NCBI RefSeq assembly: GCF_000499845.2
Contig: NC_023751.2
Coordinates: 32,784,309 to 32,848,308, forward strand
Direction: 5' to 3'
Origin: Phaseolus vulgaris
Lineage: Eukaryota; Streptophyta; Magnoliopsida; Fabales; Fabaceae
Length of the DNA: 64,000 nt
Translations under genes and position numbers: made by a program
Notes under the pieces: model-generated
What the model was told of the DNA's origin: nothing
The model's database searches: none
The model's input: only the letters and a program-made list of their open reading frames with translations
Shown: positions 10,405 through 22,204 of the stretch, piece after piece
How positions within the stretch are numbered: position 1 is the stretch's first letter
Layout of the letters: the number at the start of each line of letters is the position of its first letter

Positions 10405-12785
10405 AAATTAAAGGATGATGATCTTTCCCATATACTGCTCAATTCTGCTAGATGATGATCTTTCCCTGCCTTAAGTCACCGCATAAGACCAACACTTGCA
10501 GAAAATGCCATTTCCCCTACACAAAAGCATTCTACACCACTCAAACTGCACTAACCCTCTTCTATACTTAAGAGCTTCAAATTCCAGCTGCCACCTTGGT
10601 TGCACTAATGCCAAATCTGCACCATCCAACAAGAGCTCCAACAGCATATTCAAATCAGCCATCATGCTATGACTACTGGTGCCGATTCTGAAATAGCTCC
10701 ATTCATATACTTTTTTCCTTTTTTCATCTTCATTCCTCCAAAACTTCCTAATCAATCATTCCCTACATAGCCATTGCTCCTACACCTATTGTTTAGCTAC
10801 AGTGGAACACATGAGCTTCTGGTTCTTCATACTTCTTCTTGTGGATCCAGCTATGTCTTCATCACCCTTGCATAAGAACTTTTACAACAAACCTTCCTGG
10901 CTTTTAGCCAGAGCTTAAACACTTTGGTTAAGGTAATAAAATCAACCAGAATTATACATACAGTTAATACTGAACCAGATTTTACTGTTTCTTTTCCACA
11001 CAAACTGTTATATGCTCTAACCTTATTTGAATATTGCTATTAAAGATTGACAAACTTCTCTTTATAATTTTCCATCCCAAAAATCCCAATAATCTACCCT
11101 TCCCAACAGCCCCTCAGCCCTTATTAGTCCATCACTTTGTATTTGCGTCTCTAACCCACATCCACGTGTTAAAATCTCTACTTCTAGCTACCTCCACTTA
11201 TTCACATATTCTCAATTTAGCTATAATATCTTATTGGTACACTCGCTTCCTCCACCAATTTTATTCCTTCAACCTTACAGCAAAATCTCACACAACACAC
11301 CTACTAATCAGGTACAACTTTTTATACATTGAATGGGATCTATTACCCATTTTGAAAATGAGTACAAGAAAGACTTCATTCTGTATTTTAATCATAGCCA
11401 AGTTTTAAGTTGGGCCATACGTAATATTTCCTCTGAATCAACTTGACCTTGCTTAAAGACAATGTTATTTCTATGTTCCCAAATACTCCATACAATTTCC
11501 GCCCAGATCCCTTTCCATACAAGGTTTTGTTTAAAATTAAGATTATTCAGAGAAAAGCTTTCAAAATGGCTTATTAGGTCCCTATGTTGGACATACGTGA
11601 TTCCAATCCATTTGAGACACATGTACCAATCTTGAAGTGCATGCTTACATTCTAGGAACAAGTGTTGGCTTGATTCTGACCATTCTTGGCACATAGCACA
11701 TACCGTTGTCCCAACCAATACTCCTCGACTATTCATATTCGCTCTTGTTGGTAGCCTATCCAACAAGACTCTCCACATTGTAGTTAACACATTTGGAAAT
11801 GCTTTAGATAACCATAATTGTTTGAAGACTTCAGAACCATTAGTATTGTCTCTATACGAAAGTCTTTCATATGCTAATTTGACTGAGAACTCAGCACCCT
11901 CCCATTGAATTATATCCTTCTCCTCCTTGTTTAGCCTTACACCAGCTAAAGATCTAAGGAGTTCTTCCAGTTGTTCGTTCTCTTTGTCAAATCTATTCCG
12001 CTTCCATCTAAAGATATTGAAAAAAGTCTTGGATATGCATATATTATTAAACCAGGTATCCTCCGAGAATCTTACTTTGTTCCCAGATCCTACTTTTCAG
12101 CCCATTGCTTGTTATACCCAACCCTCCCCTTCTCCCTTACCACATACTTTAATAATGTCTTTCCACCATCCAGAATGGTAACTTGAATTGGCTTGGATTC
12201 GGTTTGGTTCGCTTCCATACTTTGAGTGCAGTATCTCTTTCCATTTACCTTTTTCATCATCCTCAAGTCTCCACTTCCATTTTGCCAAGAGTGCATAATT
12301 GAACTTATGTATGTCCTTGATGCCTAAACCTCCTTCCTCTCTCGGTTTACATAGTTGTTTCCAGCTTACCCAAGATATTGATCTACTATCTTTCCCCCAA
12401 CCCCAGAGCAAACTCCTTTAGATGCTAATAATCTTCTTATAAACCAACTCAGGGGCTTTGTAGAAAGATAAAAAGAAAAGAGGTAAAGCTATAAACACTA
12501 ACTTAATTAAAGTTATTCTTCCTGCCAAAGACATAAACCTCCCCTTCCAAGAACTTAACCTAGTCCTTAGTTTGCTCAAGATTGGCTCCCAAAATAGGGC
12601 CTTCCCTGGGTTACCACCCACCATCATACCCAAGTATTTGAAAGGGATCGACATTTGCGTGCATTTTAGTGTTCTAGCATAGCAATCATATGCGTTTTTA
12701 TCAATATTTATGGCTGCTAACTTAGATTTATGGAAGTTTATTTTCAGTCTAGATGCCAGCTCGTAACACATTGTAACCACATTTT
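10405..12785 (-). pseudogene. LINE ORF2 fragment: RT C-terminus and zf-RVT
   Basis: Minus-strand LINE truncated at its 5' end near 12785. In order: the end of the RT (LASRLKINFHKSKLAAINI, FKYLGMMVGG, LSSWKGRFMSLAGR; 12780-12420), the connection region (LWGWGKDSRSISWVSWKQL, GLGIKDIHKFNYALLAKWKW; 12411-12115) and, after frameshifts, the zf-RVT region (CAMCQEWSES, HLFLECKHALQDWYMC; 11790-11395). The rest to about 10405 is 3' UTR. The three parts lie in different frames with stops. A 'gatgatgatctttccc' direct repeat sits at the 3' end (10414 and 10451). Confidence 0.85.
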
Positions 12786-13018
12786 GGTATATACTTATAA
12801 ATTACTCATAATTTATTTTAAAAATCCTTCCATAATCTATTTATGAAGATAAGAGATTTGTGTACACTTCACAACATCTCATCTCATGCATTTAGATATT
12901 TAATTCTTTCATATAATCTTTCTACAAATAAAATAATAAAATATAACTTTTTATATAAAAAAAAAATGATAGGTATTAACATGGGAATCCTATGGCTAAA
13001 GGGATTTAAGGATTTAAG

Positions 13019-13313
13019 GAGCCCATTGTGGAAGCTGGCATTTCCAAGTATAATGGTGTAGCCAAGGATACTATTAATGAAGTTGTGAGTGATGTAAATC
13101 AAGGGAGACTATACAAGAAAAGAGTCAGTATATCGGTGCCAATGAAAAAATGCTCCAGTAGTTGAGGAAAAAGTAGAAACAAGTCCCAGGGAAAAATCCT
13201 CTGAAAATGGTGAAAGGTGCTCATTTATGAGAAGTGCTGCATCTTTGAAGGACTGGGCAAAAGCTACGGCCGCTGTAAGTGAATCACTCAAAAGAAAAAG
13301 TGGTGAGAAGTAA
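13019..13313 (+). pseudogene. Terminal-exon-like fragment of an unrecognised plant gene
   Basis: After an acceptor-like 'ttaag' the frame opens with EPIVEAGISKYNGVAKDTIN and runs about 42 codons to a run of six A (about 13145). There it shifts one base and continues for about 56 codons, ending SLKRKSGEK and a TAA at 13311-13313. The amino-acid composition is that of a real, charged protein, with a Lys/Glu/Ser-rich tail and the stretch SAASLKDWAKATAAVSES. One extra A in the homopolymer explains the shift. I do not recognise the family. It is probably a gene piece moved here by a transposon. Confidence 0.5.
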
Positions 13314-14884
13314 GATGACAAGGTTTCCATAGGACAGAAATATATGACGGTTGAGCAACATTATCTTTCACAAGTTTATAATATATGATTTTTTTGGATA
13401 TAATTGATTCGTGCGGTGTATTTATTAAGTATGTATTTTTTTTCTTGTTTTGTTAGGCCAAAAAGAATGTGAATCAGGAATTAAATTACAATTGTAATAT
13501 CCAACATATCAGTATATATGTTTAAGAATAGTTTTTTTTTATTGTAATATTCTCATGAGTTAATATATCTTGAAAAAAAACATTTTATTTAGAATTGAAA
13601 ATTATTTTTAGTTTTAGTGTTATATAATACAAATTATTTGTTTGAGTTGAACTAAAAGTGATCGTTGCAAGTTGTAAGTGACTCTAACTAGTGTTTACAA
13701 TATAATATTAATATGTGAAATCTCTAATTCTTATAAGACGTTTTTTATGTTATTTTTAATAAAATGTTGCGTACTCATTGGTTTGGATTTATCCAATTAA
13801 CTACTAGATCTAAACACAACCCAGATTGAGTCTAATTGAATTAAGCACGAATCAAACAAACAAAATTCAACTATTTGGATATATATGTGATTTACAAATT
13901 CAGTGAACTTGAACAAAATCAATAATATAATTTTTGTAATTTTAGTTAATATAAAAGGCAATTATAAAAGAAATATATTGTTCTCACCTTTTAATAATAA
14001 AATTAAGTATGAACTTTTGGATAAAATTATGTGTTTTTTTTTCTTTTTAAAGTAAATTTTATATATTTACATAACATTTGTCCCAATTTATTTAAATTAA
14101 ACAAATTAAGAATGGTTTAATTTGGATTGTGTAGAAAGATTTGAAAATTCAAACCAACAAAAAATGGTTGTTTCAGATTTATTTACCTCCAAATCTATTC
14201 AAATCGATGCGTGAATACTCGATGAATATTTATTCGGGGATCAACATTATGATTTAAAATTTGGGGGGAATAAAAATCGTTTTTTTAAATAGAATAAAAT
14301 CAAAATTGACTATATATATGGATTAAAAGCACTGATATCAGGTTTTAGAGAAACGAAAAAAAAAACACTACACTTTCATTTTACAATTCAGGAAATATGT
14401 GTACTTTGATATACATATCAAATTGTAAATTTCGACATTCATTTCCTAATAACATATTGAATTGTCTAATAACAGGTTGAATTGTAAATTTGGTATGTAT
14501 TATTGAGGTATTGAATAATTCGGTATCTATTACTTTATTCGGGATATACTTAATTCGGTTTGTTATTAAGAAATAAATATCAAAATGTACAATTTAGTAT
14601 GTATTATTGGATTCGGGATATACATACCAAAATATACAATCCAATATTCATCTTGTGCCGAATTGTATAAATAATTTAAAATTCATTTTTTAATAAGATA
14701 CTGAATTGTTAATTTGTAAAAACTGACTAATTTATTATATTTCTTTTTTTTACTAGGTGCAAGTATGCAATGTAACATGATAATAGTTTTATTTCAACTT
14801 TTCCTTTAAAAAAAATTATAAACGTACGTAAGCATAATATACTTTCATTAATGCATTTGTTGGAAATAAAACTTCTATTCACAG
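13314..14884. other. AT-rich intergenic, with short dispersed repeats
   Basis: No gene seen. Between 14385 and 14720 the motifs 'attcggtatgtatta', 'attgtaaattt' and 'cgggatatac' recur in both orientations, like a degraded MITE. The end (14810-14884) matches 31870-31960 next to unit D, so the gene unit resumes there. Confidence 0.5.
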
Positions 14885-16690
14885 TTTATTGAAGACAATG
14901 CGTTGTTGGTAGGAGTTGTGATAGCTCGAAGAGTCCCAATTCTGATGATTTCAACTTCAGTTTCATTAAATTATGTTGGGACTATCTAATGGAGAATTTC
15001 CTGGTACCGGTGAATGATTTTTTGGCAGAGGTAATTGGCTCAGGGGGCCAAACGCTTCTTTTATTTGTTTGATTCCTAAGTTTGATTATCTGCAATTGCT
15101 TAATGATTTCAGACCCATTTCGTTGGTAGGTTGCGTGTATAAAATTGTTTTGAAGATTTTGTCTCTTAGGCTGAAAAAGGTGTTCAGTAAAGTCATCGAT
15201 ACTAGACAATCTGCTTTTCTTGAAGGAAGTGGACTTATGGATAGTGTTCTCGTGGCCAACGAAGTTCTAGGCGAGATGAAGAGGAAGAAGAAAATTTGTG
15301 TCTTTTTCAAGGTGGATTATGACAAGACTTATGACTCAATGAGATGGAACTTTATTTATTATATGTTAAGTAGACTTGGATTTTGCGAAAAGTGGATATC
15401 TTGGATTAAAGCGTGTCTGAAATCAGCTTCGGTGTCAGTTCTAGTAAACGGGAGCCTAACTAACAAATTTATTTTGAAGAAAGGTTTGAGGCAAGGTGAA
15501 CCTTTAGCTCCATTCTTGTTTCTATAGCCGTTGAAGGATTAGCTGGGATTTCTAGGAATGCGGTTGAGAGCTTGGAGATCGGGAGGAAGAGGGTTAAGGT
15601 GAACATACTTCAGTACGCTGATGATACTTTTGTTTTTCTATAAAGCAAACTTCAAAAGCGTGTTTAACGTAAAGGTTATTCTAAATTGCTTCGAGATGGC
15701 TTCTGGACTTAATGTGAATTTCTTAAAGAGCAGAATTTGTGGGGTAGGAGTCAATCAAACTGCAATTCTCTGTTTTAGGTCAATTTTCAATTGCAATGTG
15801 ATGAAAATTCCTTTCAAGTACCTAGGGATGCCTATAGGGGAGAGTCATAAGAGGGGCGAGTTTTGGAACATGGTGGTCAATAGATCAAGAACATATTAGG
15901 TAGATGGAAGGATAGATTCATCTCGATGGTTGGGAGGATTTGCTTGATAAAGTTTGTGCTATCGTCTATCCCTTTGTTTTAGCTTTCTTTGTTCAAGATA
16001 CCATCCACTGTGCTGAAGAAGATTGTGAGTCTTAAAAGGAATTATTTTGGGGTTGGGGGTCTGGAGGGAGGAGGATTGCTTGGGTTGCTTGGGATAAGGT
16101 TTGCAAATCTTGGGATGCTAGCGATCTTGGCATTATCAATATTAGGTTTTTCAATTTGGCCTTGCTGGGAAAGTGGTTTTGGCGTCTGAATTCGAACAAA
16201 AGTGGGTTGTGGAGGGAGATCATTGAGTCTAGGTATGGAGGTTGGAGAAGCTTGAAAGAGCAGAGGGTCAATTACAGCAAAGTCTCCCTTTGGTGGAGAT
16301 TTGACGGAGATCTGGAAGTTAGAGGTTTGGGGAGGGAAGTTTGAAGATTGTTTTAAATGGGAGGTTGGAAATGAGAGAGATATTTTGTTTTGGGAAGATA
16401 ATTGGGTGGGATCTGACGCTTTGAAAAGTACATTCCCGATGCTCTTTTCGTGTTCTGCCAATAAGGAGGCGTATTTATCTGACTGTGGAGAATGGGTTAA
16501 TAATATCTGAGTGTGGAACTTAACTTGGAGAAGAGACCTCTTTGTTTGGGGGAGGCCCAGGCTAGTCAACTTATTGAGGTGGTTCTCGGTTTGAATCTCA
16601 CTTTGAAGTCTAAGGATAGATGAATTTGGAAGGATAACGAATCAACAGTGTTTTCTGTCAAGTTTGCCTATGATCTCCATGAAGTGAAAC
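14885..16690 (+). pseudogene. LINE reverse transcriptase fragment
   Basis: The plus strand encodes the core of an L1-type RT. Landmarks are NDFRPISLVGCVYKIVLKIL (15105), the first catalytic Asp in KVDYDKTYDSMRW (15310), LRQGEPLAPFLF (15490), LQYADDTFVF (the catalytic YADD box, about 15608), FKYLGMPIGE (15815) and, after frameshifts, LALLGKWFWRL and WREIIESRYGG (16150-16240). Frames break at about 15525, 15630, 15895 and 16000. No 3' tail is present; it stops against unit-B flank at about 16690. Confidence 0.85.
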
Positions 16691-18016
16691 CATTTTATTT
16701 GTAATCTAATTTATACTTTTTCACATCAACACACTTTGATTTCAGATTTATTGCGGCATAAACTCGAATACAAATAAAATGATTACTAATTTACATGTTG
16801 TTAGGTTGTTTATTCTTTTTGGTATTTTATTATTTGATCTTCATATATACCCCATGAAACAATCTAATTCAAATAAATTGGGTTGAGATTGTTTTTTAAT
16901 TGGATTAAATTTAATCCAACCTAGCTAATATATTTCATTTATGTTGAGTGGCGATTTCTATACATTAAAATTGATATTAACCTGAGGAAAAATTATTAAA
17001 TAATACTAATAGTTATTTCATTAATTTATTAACTAAATGAATATTTTGGAAATATTAAATTATTCAATGTTTAAAATATAAAATAATATAGTTTATTTTG
17101 TAGAAGAATGTTCTAAAAACTAAAAAGCTGTTTCGAAATTACAAAAGTCTAAAAAAAAATATTTAAAACACATTACTCAGGCAACTACTTCGTTCAATTT
17201 TATATGAAATAATAAAAATGTTCTTAAATAAATGGAGATGTGAAAAAAAATACTCATGAAACTTTTTTTTAATATATTTTTGGATTTAAATTTTTGAAAT
17301 AATTTTTTGAATTATGAAAAATATTTTTATATATCAATTTTTTGAAAGCATGTTGTGAGGAATACGAAAGTTACAACTTAGTCCTAACAAATAGTAAGAA
17401 GTGAAATTTCGATAAGATATAATGTAAAAATCCCGTAAAAAAAAAGAATTATCGAAACACGTTTTTATATATAAATGTTGAATGTAAAATTTTAGAGATA
17501 ACAAAAATATTATGTAAAAAAGTTGTAAATGATTAACATGATAATGAAAAAGAGAGTGATTTTCTTGTTGAGGAGAATATTTAATGAAATTTTTACTTTT
17601 TTTTCTTCTTCTCGGTAATCTCTTTATTTATTTGTTAATTATTGAATGTTACATCGAAATTCTCAAATTGCTGTAATATGGGGTAAACTCTTGATTTTAT
17701 GTTTTTTTACAGTAAATTTGATGTAAGTGTTTATGAGATAAGTTTGACTTAAATTATTGTATTTAGTTTGAAAATTATATAGGATGCAGGAAGTGTGTTA
17801 AAAAGAAAAGATATTTTATAAAAGAAAAAGTAAAGAAGTTAAGAAAAGAAGTGACATAAGGATAAGGATAAGGAAAGGGTGATGAAGGGTTTAGGGTTTG
17901 ATTAGAAGCATGTGGAAGAAGGAGTGGAAAAGAAAGACGGAAAACACTAAAACAAAATGAAAAGAACAACATAAACATTATCATATGTGACTCAGATATT
18001 CAACAAGGTGTCGAAT
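16691..18016. repeat. 3' flank of gene unit B
   Basis: Continuous match to 31985-32040 plus 33373-34440 of unit D and 92-1117 plus 9201-9580 of unit A. In this copy neither the 8 kb insertion nor the LINE of unit D is present, so it serves as the empty-site reference for both. No gene seen. Confidence 0.75.
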
Positions 18017-18309
18017 TTACTGACATTGACCAGATATTCCTCAACTATTCATAGTTGTGCTTAAGGCAACATTTATGTGAAGGTTGAGGTTGATGCCAAG
18101 GATGTTAGCTCTTATGGCATTGCAAAGGCAAACAGCAGCATGAGGTCCCATCCCCTCAAGGGTGCTGCAGCAGTCGGTGGTTGAGCCAAAGACTCGAATT
18201 CAACTAACCAGAACATGCACTCAACCCAACCATATTCATAGGACATGTTTGAGAGGTGACGATTCAGAGAGAGGAATAGACCAACACAAACACTACCCTT
18301 CAAACCCAT
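18017..18309 (-). pseudogene. Hydrophobic-seed-protein/LTP-like gene B, frameshifted
   Basis: ATG at 18309 with MGLKGSVCVGLFLSLN; then the frame is wrong because of a small deletion in the signal-peptide end. In other frames the mature protein is legible: QTCPMNMVGLSAC, then TTDCCSTLEGM and AAVCLCNAIRANILGINLNL, ending in GQCQ and TAA at 18017-18019. The CC, CLC and Leu-rich part looks closer to the 14 kDa proline-rich/DC2.15 branch of the eight-cysteine families than copy D does. At least two frameshifts and in-frame stops make it dead. Confidence 0.8.
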
Positions 18310-18389
18310 TTCACTCAACACACCTAATTCCTTCACAACACTTTTCTATGTAGATCGATTCTCAATCAGCAACAACTCAACACCAGGAA

Positions 18390-18398
18390 CTATTTATA
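18390..18398 (-). promoter_or_regulatory. TATA box of gene copy B
   Basis: TATAAATAG on the minus strand about 80 bp before the ATG, in the same context as the other copies. Confidence 0.7.
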
Positions 18399-18924
18399 GC
18401 CCTAAAACTTCTGCATTAAGAAAATAAAGGATGTTATCAAGATTATAATACATGACTTTAACAACTTTATAAATAAATTACACTCATTTATTGACACAAC
18501 CAACACGTCATCTGCATGCATTTTAAAAAAAACGATTACATTAATTTCTTTTTACTAAACATAAGGTCAAATTGAGATTAGTAAAAATAGTAAGAAAATC
18601 ATTATATTATACGGGGTAAATATACTATTTAAACAATATATATATATATGTTACTTCTCATTTAAATACTTTAATATTTAATGGCGGTTCATAAAATTTA
18701 TTAGACAACAAGCTTTTACATCATTATTTAATCGTAATTATTTTCTATAATAATTTTTTAAAACCTTATATAACTTCTCCAAAAGTCATATATTAACTAA
18801 GAATTGTTTTATTATTAGTTGATAGCGTATATATTTTTTTATACTTAGTTCAGATATTTAAATCTTTCATATTTCTATAAATGAAATAATAAAATATAAT
18901 TTTTATATAAAAAATGTTACATCG
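18399..18924. repeat. 5' flank of gene unit B
   Basis: AT-rich. Matches 22205-22620 of unit C and, at its end (18850-18924), 12880-12965 of unit A. No gene seen. Confidence 0.65.
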
Positions 18925-19605
18925 AGAAGGTTGAGACAAGCGAGCCCTATGATGGCAATTTCTGTTATTTGCTAATGATGCCATATTTTTGTGTTAAGCT
19001 AACCATAAAATTGAATTTACTATAAAGGTTATTTTTAGATGTTTTGAGTTAGTATCAGGACTTAGGGTTAACTTCCGCAAATCAATAATAGGAGTCATTG
19101 ATGTTGAGTAGGGAATGATGGATTGTTTTGCCAAAACTCTGAATTATACTCAAATGTCTAGCTCTTTTAAGTATCTAGATCTACTTGTGAGTGAGAATTC
19201 AAGAAAACGATAGTTATGAGTACCTGTCATAAATAAAATAAGTAGTCAACTCAATGTTTGGAAGGGTAGGTATCTAACTTTGTCAGGTAGAGTTTTTTTT
19301 TTATCAGCAAAGATTAATCAAATTAAAGGGGACACTTTAGGAGTGTTCCAACCCTTATACAAAAAGCTTAATCACTCAGATCGAGCTTTTGTTTCCTTAA
19401 CAAAGAGATCAACTTTGTCAGCTAGAGTATGTCTTATTAAATCTATTTTTGTTCTTCTATACCTTTATTTCACCCTCCTTCTTCAAAGCACCAATTTTTG
19501 CTTGTGATGAAATTGCTAAGTTACAAAGATTTTTTTTTTTGGGTGATGAAAAAGGGAAAACTGCTTGGATTAGCTGGAATAGTATGTGAAAGTCTAAGGG
19601 CGAAT
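18925..19605 (+). pseudogene. LINE RT fragment, interrupted by another LINE tail
   Basis: Plus-strand remnants of the RT downstream of the YADD box: LVSGLRVNFRKSIIGV (19045), MDCFAKTLNYTQMSS (19120), LNVWKGRYLTLSGR (19250). The last continues after an insertion as LSARVCLIKSIFVLLYL (19414) and GDEKGKTAWISWNSM (19540). Stops and frameshifts are frequent. Confidence 0.7.
19294..19410 (-). mobile_element. 117 bp LINE 3' end nested in another LINE
   Basis: Starts with a T run and 'atcagc' and continues through 'ccaacccttataca', the mirror of the plus-strand LINE tail at 1-91. It is bracketed by an 18 bp target-site duplication: aactttgtcaggtagagt at 19276-19293 and the same with one change at 19411-19428. 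It is an extremely 5'-truncated minus-strand insertion. Confidence 0.9.
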
Positions 19606-19609
19606 GAAA

Positions 19610-20650
19610 CGAATTAATCGATTAATTTTATAAATAAGTGAACCTTCTTTTCTTAAATATTATTTTACATGATAACAAAAGTTAAGGTTCTGAAAAATTT
19701 TCTAATTTGAATGGTGAAATAGAGTGAGTTAAGTAGAAAGACACACCCAAGAAGATGCAATGTTAGCATGCAAATGTAGTCCATGGTACCTTATTATCAA
19801 GGGTTATGATATGTATTATGTTACTTACAATATCTTTTTATTAATATTTTATCAAATAATTTAATTTATGTATTAATTAAATATTTTATTATTAAAATTA
19901 AGTGATATTTTTAGAAAAAAGAAGGGTGTCATTTCTTTTTCCCATTATCAATACGCATGACATTAAAAACGAATAAAAGGAATGGGCCGTAAGTTTGCAT
20001 CCTTACCAGGAATATTAAACATTAAATAAATTTCAATTCGTACAAATCTTGGCTAAAAGACATTTCAATTCGTACAAATAAATGTATTATGATTAAAAGC
20101 ACTTTTTAATTATAGGGGTAAATATGATTTAAATTTCGATAAATATAATTATGTGCAGTTTTAGTTTTCTTTTAAATAATATTATTTTAGAGCTTTGATA
20201 TTTTCTAATCTCCATATGGCTTTTAACATTAACTTTAGGATTCGTTTATATAAATTCCAATAAATACTTTTAAGAAAAGAATTAAAACAAAATTATTTTT
20301 CGTACATTAAACTTAATTTATGTATAAGGTAATTTATAAAAAAATCTCGTTCTAACATTTTGAGAAGTTTATCTCTAACCTATGTACACCTTAACTGCTG
20401 AAGAAATTTTTTTATTTTCTTTTTCATATATTTTTCTTACTTTGAGAAAAATTCATTAAAAAAAACTCATAATAAGTTTTCTAATGAATTTGGAAGTTAT
20501 TAATTAAAGAAATTTACATATTTTAAATTAAAATAATGATATTATTTTTTCAGTATATAATTTCATGAAATAATATATTTATTATCTATAAATATTAATA
20601 AAGAAATTATTTTTAAAATCAGTTAGTATAAATAATTTATTATCAATTTT
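19610..20650. repeat. AT-rich repeat R (copy in unit B)
   Basis: About 1 kb matching 24020-24950 and 50690-51740, and in reverse 56000-56800. Landmarks are 'gtagcatgcaaatgtagt', 'cgcatgacattaaaaacga', 'cgtaagtttgcatcctta' and 'cgtataaataaatttattatg'. No ORF. It behaves as a dispersed non-coding element or part of the duplicated segment. Confidence 0.7.
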
Positions 20651-21545
20651 TTTTTATAAAAAGCTTTCATGTTAGACATCGTATGCTACTTGACATCTCA
20701 GTTAGGTTGACATCTCAAGTAACAACAATCATTTGTCATCACATGAAAAAAATACTATTAAAAAAAAGAAAAAGAAAGAAAATACAAAAATATGGGGAGA
20801 TTAGACCAAAACTCATATGTTAATTAACAAAAACGATACATATGTAGAGTATACCTATTAATAAAGAATTATAAGAACAAACTAGATGAAACCTATTATA
20901 TACCAATGAAATGATTCTCTATGAATAAATCCTAAATTAGCCAACTTATCAAGACACACATTCCCTTCACGAAAAATATGAGTAACCCTAAACCTGATTT
21001 TTCCACAGTAATTAGGAGAAGTATTCCATCGACTACGAAGCATCCAAGGAACATTTGTCCTAGTAGTAAACGCAACACAAACCAAGGCAGAGTTACATTC
21101 CAACCAGACATTAATAAGTCCCAACTTTTGAGCTTCCTCCAAAGCATATATAACTCCATAAAATTCAACAAGCAAAGCAGTCTGAACGTCAAGAAATGCA
21201 GAGAAAGCTTCAATAAACTCCCCCATACTCCCACAGAAAATACCTCCACAAGTGGCAAGACCTAGATAACCCCAAGCAGCCCCATCAATGTTAATTTTAA
21301 CCCAGCCTGGTGAAGAAAAATCTCATATAACAGGAAGAGGATGAAGAACTTTACCAGTACGAGTATTAATACCAAAAAAACTTAATCACACTGAAATCCA
21401 TCATATCATCAGCTTTAGAAGACTTTCCCACTAGACAAGTTAAATCTTTAATAACTGAAATAGCTCTAGAAACCTCAATCTTATCTTGAAAACGAGCATA
21501 ATTCCTTATACGCCATAACATCCAAATAGAAAAATTTATCACTAA
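20651..21545 (-). pseudogene. LINE ORF2 3' end with RNase H
   Basis: Minus-strand copy of the same LINE subfamily as 2200-4236, starting from a T run at 20651. The RNase H part is legible: MGEFIEAFSAFLDVQTALLV, AEFYGV-like LLVEFYGVIYALEEAQ, LECNSALVC and NVCLDKLANLGF. In LECNSAL a catalytic Asp has become Asn, so it could not be active. Upstream (21360-21545) the inter-domain part reads FSIWMLWRIRNYARFQDKIE. A stop separates it from the RNase H part. Confidence 0.85.
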
Positions 21546-21778
21546 ACAAAAACAAAAACATACATTGTCACAGGAATACATGACGAGAAGAAAGGAAAGG
21601 ACAAGAAGAGAAAAGGGAGGAGAGGACGCTCGGTCAGAGGACGCTCGGTCAGAGGACGCTTGGTCCACCATGGAGATAACGGTGATGCACAAGATTATAC
21701 AACTTTCTTCTTCTCGAATTTTCCAAGCGGGTTTGGAGAAATCGATATGTTTAAGATCTTCCAGAAATGGGCGAAAAA
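21546..21778 (+). pseudogene. LINE 5' end with start of ORF1, inverted
   Basis: Directly next to the minus-strand LINE tail but on the plus strand. About 21690-21775 encodes TTFFFSNFPSGFGEIDMFKI, which matches the RRM start of ORF1 in the LINE at 25.5-31.9 kb (FFFSNFPNGYGEMDMVKV). Before it lie three short repeats of a 15 bp 'gaggacgctcggtca' motif (21620-21665). It ends where the unit-C flank begins. Confidence 0.75.
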
Positions 21779-21858
21779 ACATACTCATGAAACTTTTTTT
21801 AAAATATATTTTTGGATTTAAATTTTTGAAATAATTTTCTGAATTATGAAAAATATTA

Positions 21859-22095
21859 TTATATATAATTTTTCTGAAAACTGCAAAGGCAAGCACCAGC
21901 TCGAGCACCCAATCCCTGAAGGATGTCGCAGCAGCGGGAGGAAGAGGTTGGGAACGGTGTTCTAAATCTAACATTATTCAACAAATCCGACACACATACA
22001 CCCAAATCAGGACATGTTTGAGAGGTGACTATGGAGAGTGAGAGGAGATTGAGAGAGAGGAAAAGAGCAACGTAAACACTACCCTTCAAACCCAT
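21859..22095 (-). pseudogene. Hydrophobic-seed-protein/LTP-like gene C, 3'-truncated
   Basis: ATG at 22095, 78 codons open to a TGA/TAA-type stop at 21859. Signal peptide residues 1-25, then QTCPDLGVC (C28, C34), CC at 55-56 and CLC at 69-71. After residue 71 the family sequence stops and the frame reads into AT-rich DNA (SFQKNYI). The junction at about 21880 joins the coding region directly to sequence that in unit B lies far downstream (17280-17330), so a deletion removed the last third of the gene and its 3' flank. The last two cysteines are missing. It might still make a secreted stub; more likely it is a pseudogene. Confidence 0.8.
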
Positions 22096-22195
22096 TTCAC
22101 GAAACAAACCTAATTCCTTCACAACACTTTCTTACACTTCTCTATGTAGATGTATTGTGAATGATCAACAACTCATCACCACGACCTATTTATAG

Positions 22196-22204
22196 CCCTA
22201 AAAC
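22196..22204 (-). promoter_or_regulatory. TATA box of gene copy C
   Basis: TATAAATAG on the minus strand about 100 bp before the ATG, in the shared context. Confidence 0.7.

Noticed and set aside
16042..16569. 175-codon minus-strand ORF
   Set aside because: Antisense shadow of LINE coding sequence, which is on the plus strand.
21366..21974. 202-codon minus-strand ORF
   Set aside because: A chance fusion: it reads through out-of-frame gene C, flank DNA, inverted LINE 5' end and finally LINE sequence.
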